A stretch of 64,000 nt of DNA from Lingula anatina (taxonomy: Eukaryota > Brachiopoda > Lingulata > Lingulida > Lingulidae). The notes under the pieces are model-generated. The model did no database searches, was not told the DNA's origin, and worked only from the letters and a program-made list of their open reading frames with translations. This document shows, piece after piece, positions 14,101-24,700 of this stretch. The translations under genes were made by a program, and so were the position numbers. The stretch is from the NCBI RefSeq assembly GCF_001039355.2, contig NW_019775907.1, forward strand, positions 4,039-68,038, in the 5' to 3' direction. How positions within the stretch are numbered: the first letter of the stretch is position 1; each line of letters opens with the position of its first letter.

Positions 14101-17100
14101 AATTTTCATAGAACAAAACCTTCCACACAACAGACCTGGTATTTTTTCATGGTAGCAGCATGGAGCTCCTGCTTGTTCTGCTCCAACTCATCCTCCTTCT
14201 CTTCAAGCAGAGTTGTTAACTGCTGGATCTGTAAAATAAAACAAGAAATATATGCCTAAGTCCTCTTCATACTAGTGGGTGGGTTTATTGTGATACATAC
14301 TTATTCACAAATTCTGGCAAAAGTCAACAAGTTATTTTTTGTATTGACAAATTTTACCTGTTTTTCCTTATCGTGGACAGTCTTCACCATGCTTTGAACA
14401 GCCTTGTAACTTTTCTGCAGGTTTTCAGCCTCAGTCTTGCTCTCCTTCTGCAGCTGATGCAGTTGGTTTTCCAACTCCTGCATGACAAAATTTAGAAAAA
14501 AAATTTAAAAAAAAAAAATTGGAAACATACAATGACATATGAATAAATATATGAAAAGTCTTACTTGCTTTCTTTTTTAAAGTATTTTTGTATAGCAAAG
14601 TAATATTGATGGATTTTGAAGATATGAATTGAAAACAGTCCTCAGAAAAGAAAACAACAAAGATATGTTGATACTGCCTGGCATAAAATGAAATAAAAAC
14701 TGTAAGAGTTGCAGAATAGTGTACAACATTAGTTGATGCACAAAGATGTGTATGCCTCAAAATGTGTTTAAATGAGTCAATATGAAATCATATCATAGAA
14801 CAAATGACCAAAAAATTCTCAAAACAAAGAGAGCGTTGACAAAATGTTTTCTGTCAACAGTTCAACTCACCTTGCTCAATTTGTCTTTATCTCTCAAGCC
14901 GTCTTCTAATTTCTGAAAAAATACAAGTTAAATGTTCAGCAAATTTTTAACAACTGAAAGGAAATGCCACAAAACTTAAACCATCAGGGCAACTGATGCA
15001 TACTGGTATATATATATATATGGCCTTGATTACAATCCAGATGTTTATATAAAAAAGATGAAAGTAGACCTTTTAAAAATTCAGAAAATGTACAAGTACA
15101 AAAGGAGTGCAGCTATATGGGTTAAGGAGGGGGGGGGAAGATGAGGGTGCATAAATACATCAATCAAATTTATCGTGCTTTCCTGTTTTACCCAGAAAGA
15201 CTTTCATCTCTAATCAATGGACAAAAAAAAAAAAAAAAAAAAAGCAGTGGCCTACCCCAATCATCTGTTCTTTGTCCTGTAGATCACTGGTCAACTGTTC
15301 ACACACTATCTCCAGCTCATCAATCTTCCTCTGCTGGTCATCAATTGTGTTCTAATATAAGACAAGTTATACATTGATTTCAATACCATTCTTCCAACCA
15401 AAATAATTTTTCAGAAAGGAATGAACATATTCTGCAACTAAAATTAAATAATAAGGTTCTGCTTTAAACTAAATAGGATGAGAAATAAAAATAAATGTAT
15501 GAAAAGAAGCTAAAAAATCAAAAGAATAAAAAAACTAAGTGAGGGTTTGTGTGAATAAGGAATGTTTATTGTTAAATCAACAAAGAAGCAAGCATTAAAC
15601 AAAAGCATGTACACAACATAATTAAGCATCCATGTTCCCAAATTATTACAATCAAATTAATCACAAAGTATCATAAAAAGAAAGGTGAAATCAATCATAA
15701 AAATATGACAAAAGACACAGCTTTTTAACTCTGCTATTGGTTAAAAATAAACCTAAGAGTACATCACTACAAAATCAAACAAATTCAAACAAAACAAAAC
15801 AAAACAACTGAACAGCAAATCAAAATAAAACTATTTGTAAAAATTATGTTGGGAAATTCTAAATATGTTTTCCAATAATGAACATCTAAAACAAAGCAAA
15901 TAGCTTGGATAGGTATTTTATGCCTAAACCTTAGGCTAAGACTTTGTTACAACCAAGTGGATCTGCGGACTAACTGACCTGAGGATTAAATGTGGCCAAC
16001 CCACTTGAAAGCTTTCTGCATTTTCCCCTAATGCATTCGCGTGAAGATTACGCGACAAGCTTTAAAGTGGTTTGACCATATTTAATACACAGATCAGTTA
16101 GTATGTGGATCAACATGGTTGTGAACTGTGCCTAAAAATCAACAAATCTATAAAATGCCAAGCAGGTGACAACAATCATTACCTACCATTTTTTCACTGT
16201 GAATCAAGTATATAATCACCTCAACAAGAATTTACAAAAGAATTTGTAAGCTAAACCAATTCTTATATCCATCTTATTTCCAATCTTTTAACAATATCAA
16301 TCATTTTTTTTTTCATAGGTTTATCATACTGAAGCCCCATTAAATGAACAAAATAATTTTCTCTCCAATCACCTGTGAGTCTCTGCTGTCTGGAGTGGAC
16401 CGTCCTGTGTTCAGAGCATCGTGTAACTTGTCCTCCAGTGACTGGGGAAATCAAAGCAAATCACACACACAATAACTACACAGATATTGCAGCAACACCA
16501 GGAAGCACAATGTGGATTATTATACGGACACAGGTGCTATTAATAGATCTGCTGACAGCATGTTCTTAAAGGGCATACAGGGTAAGTAATACATAACACT
16601 TTTCAAGTAAAATGTTCAACCTTTGATATCAAATAAATAGATGATTTTCATTTATGACACATTACTCAACTATCTTGCTGTGAAATTAAAAGTATTATGT
16701 GATGTGATACCCTGTATGCCCCTTATACAGAACTCCACACTGAAACATCTAAACACATGTTCTCTGTGGGGATATACAGGAGGCAAGTCATATACAATGT
16801 GCAAGTTTAAATTTTTGAAATTTTAAACTTGATTAAAATCAAATTCAGAAACATCTTCTGAACTGGATATTCCAGTACTACAAAAATATAGCTGTCAACT
16901 CAAATGTACTGCACAGCAAGTCTTTCAAAAATACACTTCTGGTAAAAACACATATTGTTCACAACTGTCCATCCTGGTTTTGTGTCCCACAGAGATTCCA
17001 ATTAAGATGTGAGAGACAAAAAAACAAAACACTCCACCTCGAATAAAGTCAGTATATGTGAATAACAATATAATACCAATGATGTTCTCTTTTTGCAAGA

Positions 17101-20100
17101 ATTCAGCCATACTTCCAATGTGTTTTTTTTTTCTTTATCTTCTTTTGTTTACTTCAAAATTCATTCAAAATGCCCCCTACAACAGATAATCACTTAATCC
17201 ATGCTTCTATTCATGTTCAATACCCCAGATCCCAGACATACCAACAACCATAAAGTCATAATAAAATTGATATCTATCCACCCACCACCTCCCTCATTTA
17301 CAAAATATCGAGGAGAATCCATGAAAACTTGCAAGCAAAGACACCACTTTGGCCTAGGGTGTGTGTATTGAAAGTGAACATTGCGCAGTGCCTCTCTCTC
17401 TCGGTGCTGTTATTGGTCAAAAGCCCGCACCCACTGACCTGATAGTCGATATAATTTTTCATGACCTGTGCTGTTGGGGTGTGATCGCTCAGCCTTCGTA
17501 CTAAAGACTGAAACAGAAACATTCAACGTGCCAAAGGAACTGTGTCGCACACACATCCACATGCAAGGGATGCACGTACATGCTGAAAATCATGGTCATG
17601 CTTAGGACGAGTACCATGCATTCAGGGGCCCAGTGCCACAGCATGCATAAGGAGCAGATTAACCAGGCATGGCTACACTGAGCAACAGGACTGACTGAAG
17701 CTCTCTTGCCATGCCTTCACTATGTTGTTGCTGGTTATTATGTGACCAATCCAGTGAAAATTACTGTAATAACTGTCAGCCTTGACTCTATTAGCCAGCA
17801 ACTATCAGTATTTCATAGACACAAACTCATATGTGAAAGATAATGATAGTTACAGTAAATAAATTTCATGTAACCTGTGGTGATAGAAATAGATCAATAA
17901 AGTACTCTGAAATGTGACTGGTGGGGGTAAATTGTGTTGTGAAGATTACAGTAATTAAATCTAAAAAATGAATATTAGTTTCCCACATAATTAAATACTT
18001 TAAAAAAAGATGAAATATTAAAAATAAAACATTTTGTAAGCATTCGGGTACATATTAAATTTCATTAATCAAATCAAGATGTCAGAATGCCTTATATGAA
18101 ATAAAATTAAATGTATAAAATATTAGCAATCATTTAAGTACTGAAAATATTCAATTAATTTATGAGTTTGTGATGCATGTTACAGGCACACCATGGTTGT
18201 ACGCTATGGGCAGGGTACTTCAACCACGTGTACTCTGAGACTGAAAAACACAGAGCAACTCCCAGTTACTGTATTCACTGGGGGTGGGGTTGGACATGCA
18301 CACAGGGGTGGGGTTGGACATGCACACAACACAAGGTCGCATACAAAGAGACAACCCACTTGACCCATTTCTACTAGTGGCCCTCTCACCTGTATGTCAT
18401 CTTCCTTCCTCTTGAGATCTCTGGACAACAGTTTTACTTTCTCCTCCAGAGGCACTCTCATGCTGACCACGGCATCCTCTTTCTCTCTCTCCAGCTCCGT
18501 GATAAAAGCGTCTTTATTCTTCAGGGCCGTGCGCAGCTGATCTATGATCCTGAATTACAGTCAACAATGTTAAAATGTAAGGCAGGTGCACAAGGTTTGT
18601 TAGATATGTTTTACAAAAGGTAACTTGTATCATGAACAGACTGCAAAAGGAAAGCAAAGAGAATTTTTTGGAACATCAACAAAAAAGGGACACATTTTTA
18701 GTTTCTTTATCTCCATTTACTTTCACGTTTACAAAAGACTAATATAAGAAAACTGTACTTGTCTTTTTCTCCCAAAGCAGCTCTGTTACTCTCTGACTGG
18801 TCAACAGATGGCACTGCCTCCAACTCTTTAAGCCTGTCCTGGGTTTCTTTCAGCTTGTCTTGGGCCTCTTTCAGTGCTGCTGCATTCTTTTGTGCCTCCT
18901 AAATGCAAAGAAAAACTGTTGTGCTGATTTCCTTCATTCAATACAAAGAAAAAGAAAACCAAAACTGATAAACTGGTTTATTAAGCACATAAGTGTGAAA
19001 GTAGTAGTACTGAAACACCATAGAACTTGGAAAAACATTTATAAAAAGCACAACTGTGATAAAACAGGTTTCTCCATAAACTTTTAACACTACATGTTTG
19101 ATCTCACAGTTCTTACTTTCTCTATGATAACTTATCAGGGATGGATAGCAATGTGCTGTTGTGGATTGATTATTCTTTTCATTGTCCACAATTATCTTAC
19201 AAAGCAACAGATGCCTTTGGCGCCAGGAAAACCAGGATCAGTAGTGATTTGAGCTGGGAAGGTCACATCTGTGATATTTGTAAAAAAGCAAGTAAAAGGC
19301 TATACAATCTTAAGCTTCTGAAAAGAGCGGGTATTCCAACCAAAGAACTTGTAAACTTTTATACATCAGTAATCAGACCTACATTAGAATATGCATGTCA
19401 GGTGTGGCATCCAGGTCTTACACAACAACAAATTGATAAAATTGAATCCATCCAGATTAGAACATGTAAGATTATATTCCCAGAGCTGTCCTACGATGGG
19501 GCACTTGAAACATGTAAACTTATCACTCTTGTTTGTAGAAGAGATGAACTATCTAAAACATTATTGCATAACATGTACTCTGAAGGACACAAAATCCATC
19601 ATTTGCTACCAGAGATAAATGAAAGTTCCTACACTTTGCGCCGGGTTTATAAGTACACTGTGCCAAAACTGAGGACTGTACGATCGTCAAAAACTTTTAT
19701 CCCATGGAATTTATCAAATTTTAAGTACTGAGTTTTTTATGAATTTTTAATGTGTATCGAATCATTTTAACACTTACAAGTATATTTTAAGATTGTGCAT
19801 CTCACGACTATTTGTTTTTATTGTAAAATCCAACTTTTTTAAAGTTGCAAATAAATACATATTATTATTAAAACACCATACCTGTTCAGTTACTTTCAGT
19901 TTTTCTTCCAGCTGGTCACGACATCTTACCAGCTCATTCTCATGCTGATAGGCCATCCCCTCCACTGCATTGCTGAAGAAGAGAACAAAATTAAGTGTCA
20001 CAACCTGGTGCAAACTGAATAGATAAAAGTTGAAAGTCCTTTCTAAACTTAACATTACCTACCTACTCTTAAATATTATTATTATTGCCAATTCTATTAC

Positions 20101-21479
20101 ATCACACCAATCAATCACAATATAACATGACAACCAAGGGTCACTTATACATAGTTCAAATAATACATGTCACGTTAAGAATTATTATCAATGCTAATAA
20201 ATCAGCTGAAAAAAATTATTTAACACTCACGAAGCTCTTTTCAGCAATTCCTGCTTGTCCATCAGATCTTTCTTGAGGCTCTCTACTTCAACCTTCAGTT
20301 CTATATTCTAAAAATTCAAGAGCAACTTTGCCTGTATTCATTGTTTAAAAAATGTAACAGCTGAGAGCACCAAATGTTTATGATGTCCAGCAGCAACATA
20401 ACCACATAAAAAACTTGAAATATTCATTTAAAAAAGGTGTGCATTTTCATTGCGTAAGTTATGTCACAAGTTCTCTGTATTGAATATGACCCACCCTGCA
20501 AGCTGCAACCTTGGGTTCATTTTCAAGACAGAAAATACAAGATAAAATCCAGATAACTGAAAACTGCAAGCAAATATAAATTTCAGATCAGAAAACTACA
20601 TATTTTTTTCTTTTCGGTGCAAATGTTTCACATAAAATCTGCTACTAGTTTTTTTAGGCGAAGATATTTCACAGAAAAAAAGGGAAAATTTACAGCTGTT
20701 AATCTATTTTTGAAACAAACATGCTGTAAGATAATATTTGGACTACCAGGAGGCTGCATCAAGATAAGCCACATCCTTACTGTTTTGAACACATCTTCGT
20801 GATCCCCAAATCTCTGTTTCATCTGCTCTTCCAAGTAATAGATGCGCAGCTTCAAGCTGAAGTTCTCTTTCTTTAAAGTGGCAAGTTGCTGAAACCAAAG
20901 CAATAATCATATTACAAAGTTTATCATAAAATATACTTGTTCAACTACAAGACTATGATAATTTGAAACATCCCATCAAGTCAGCAATCATTGACTTAAA
21001 TTCTACTATATCAAAAATAATTATAATACCAATATTAAACATCACATTGTCACTGCCATAAAAATTAGTAAGTCAGAGTAAAAAGAAGGGCAAGCTAAGC
21101 ATAAGTTCACAATCCTGTATCAATAGCAATTGGTTGCATAAATCTAACAAATAAACAGTTGTCACTTACTGTATATAAGTGGTTTATTAAATATGAATTA
21201 ATTTCAAAGTCCTGGGACATACCTCTTATGTGAAACCTCCATAACTCTGGGAGGCAAGGTGAACCTTTCAAGGGTGGCAGATTTGATGGTTTTTAACTCT
21301 GCTTTTTGTATTCCTGATCATAATAACTAATCATAATCCTTACCTAATCCTATCCCTCATCTGATTATATTCCTTACCTGATCATATTCCTTCATGGTCC
21401 TGGCCCTGACAGGTGACATCCGCCCACTGCTGGCCTTCTCAACCACTGAAATAACACAAATAATAATAAACAGGTGTGT

Positions 21480-21524
<45 letters not shown>

Positions 21525-21729
21525 NATTACAACAGGAAAATAAGGTATAGCAGCTGACATAGTATGATACATGATTATAGCTGGTAATTAATTAAGTTTA
21601 CATTGAGACATCATCATTTCAGTTTAAATTTATACGTTGCAGAGATTACAGGTCCTTCCCATTTTTTAAACATTGTTTTCACTTTTTTTCACACACCTTT
21701 CTTCACACAGAATTAATCTAGAAATCTAG

Positions 21730-21768
<39 letters not shown>

Positions 21769-24700
21769 CACGTGCTTATGATGTGCATTTGTTCTAAGTA
21801 CTGTAAAATTCTAGATATCAATTTTCCATGTTTTGTTCCTGTTACTATTTCTGAAAGCAACTTAAAAGTGTTATAATTTTTCTATATGCATGTCTCAGAC
21901 AGCTATACAGTTATCAGTCTTCAACTGCATGCCTGCCATCAGCAGATTAGCAAATAAATGAAATTAATGAAATCATAATAAATTAGAAAATAATTTTTAA
22001 AAAAACACATTACATTTTTCACTGAGTATTTTATTTTTTTTCAATTAACTGTTTTTTCCTTTTCTTTGAGTTCCTTTTTAAATTTTATGTTTCATTTTTT
22101 ATCTTTTTTTATTTAAGTTTATTTGTATGAACCACCAAAATATCATGTCAATTCCTGGTTAGTCATATACTAGTATGTTGACACAGCAGTTCTTGTACCA
22201 GTGCTGATATATAACAACTTACTTGGAACAGATCCATCTGGATACTTGAGATGGGTCCCAAAAGTTACTTCTCCAAGCAAATCTGGATTGGTGCTAAATA
22301 AAAAAAAGTCAATATAAAAAAACTAGTAAACATCTTATATAGTTGAGGTACTCTTCTACTGACATTTCAAAGGTCAAAAGAGGATATTGATTATCTATAT
22401 TTTTCCTTTTTTTCAAAACATGATTAATATAAAATATATATGGGCTGTAACAATACATACAAAGAAAACCTAGAGTTAAAAACCAATACTGGATGTACTT
22501 ACCTGTGCCAACTCATCTTTGTTACTCAAAGTATTTGTTTAAAGTTTGCATAAAGTTGTTTTGAAAATTGTTGGCACATCTTCTAGCATGGTTAATTAAG
22601 TCAAGTCTTCTATCCATCCAAGAGGTGTCACTTGACAACCACAAAAAAATGTGTAAGAAATATGTACTGAGTCATCAAAATCAACTGTCCATCATGCATT
22701 TCCACTTTCCTTTTTTCCAAACCAAGTTTAAGTTGCATCTAGTCATGAAATTATTACCATAGGCCTTACCAGCATAACTGCTTCTTAGGCAAATTGAATA
22801 TTTTTGATTTTCATCAAATCAGAGATTAATGGGTCAACACAAATTATAAATATATCTAGGCATTTGATGATTATTCCATAAGCTACCATCAGCTTGGATG
22901 ACGGTATACTATTCCATAATCTTGAAGCTGATCCAAATACTTTCTCCAGTCCTATAGTCATGAAAACATATAATTTCTTGGATATTCACAGTGAGTACCA
23001 CTAGATCTGCTTGTATTATATGCAACTACTCACACAGTAGCAGCTAATGTATACAGCCACACACATATATAAATACATATATATAGCAGTGTTATCTGTA
23101 TAAGTGTTAGCTGAGTATACTTGATGTTTAAATCGTGAAACCAGAGAATCCACAATGATGATGCCCACTTGTAAATCTACATCAGTTCTACTTTCATGTA
23201 TTTCTGCCAACTGTATGATGTTATTTTTTTCCACAGATTTCCATGTAAACACGAAAGCCACGTCGTCACCAATGATACTAAGAGAAACCACATCTAATAT
23301 ATTAAGCTGTTACTTCTCATTTGAACAGTAAGTCTATTAACGCAGTGCCAATAATATATTTATTATGGACTCCATCCCAGTAGAACTAATTTGAAAACAG
23401 TTCAACAGGGCTGGATATCTGAAGGGATTGGAATGGTTCGCAAGGTTTATCATTATCCAGCACCCTGGCCCAAAATGTTATGTACAATGGATGTGACTGT
23501 GTGTACTGAAGCCACAAATAATCAGAATCAGTCTTGAGAAATAATCTCACATTTTTCTCACAGTCAAATGAATTCAGTTAGAAATCATGCAACTGCTAAA
23601 TTCACATTGAAAGGGAACTACTAATTGCAGAATTTTATGGAAAACAGATCTGCAAAAAGGACATAAAACGATTTTAACTAGATCCATCAAATAAACTGTA
23701 AACTCAGGCCTTCCATTCAGAAGTGGTGGTTTCGATCCTCATAATCTGATCCAGGAAACAATGTAGATGTTCAGTTTGATTTCAGGAAGTGAGGCAGTCG
23801 GCCAAGCAATCAGAACACTCTCTGGTCTAAAATCACATTCAAATCATCAACAATCATGAATCTAGCCATCATATAATCCACTTTCATGTCTTTGGAGTTA
23901 CAATGTCAGGCCGGTGATTAAGAATCCTATATAAAACCATCTAAAGTCTCCAGCCAGAAGTCACCAGGCCTAGATTCAATCTAGCCAACACAGGCATACC
24001 CAACTACCAGACACGGCACTGAATGATCCTGAATTCACCAGTAAATCGGACCACACTACCCGTTTTCAAGGTGTGTATCAGTATGCATTTCACAGTATCA
24101 GACGCGACACCGCTCTTGCCTAGTACGCGATGTGATAGTGACGATTCTCAGCAGGGTTGAAAAGCATTGCATCACCACTCAAAATTTGTTCAGGGTATGA
24201 TACTGTGTAATGCGTACTGACTCACACCTTGAAAACAGGTAGTGTGGTCTGATCTACCGGTGAATTCAGGATCATTCGGTGCCGAGCCTGGTAGTTGGGT
24301 AGGCCTGCAACAGTATCTTTCTAAATTAGCTTCATATATCCATGAACACATCTGATAACACTCTCCAACTTTCCTTCATTATATGCTGTCACTAAAATAC
24401 CTCTTTGCTGCTAAATTCATACTCAATCAAGTCCACGCTCTAAGACACTTGGCAGCAATCCCAGGCAATCATAAAATTGTCACTTGGAGCTTAACAGCAT
24501 GGTATATGACAGATCCATAACCTTAGTAATCAACACAGACTGTCTAATACCGGTATTTCTAGAGAACAGTATGCTGTTATATCCACCTCCATGGCAGCAC
24601 TTGGCCCGGCTGGTCTACATATTCCACTGGCACCTAATCAGGTCTGACATTAACCCATGTTTTTCTTTTAAATTCACCTTCTCCTGGTCATAATGTGATC

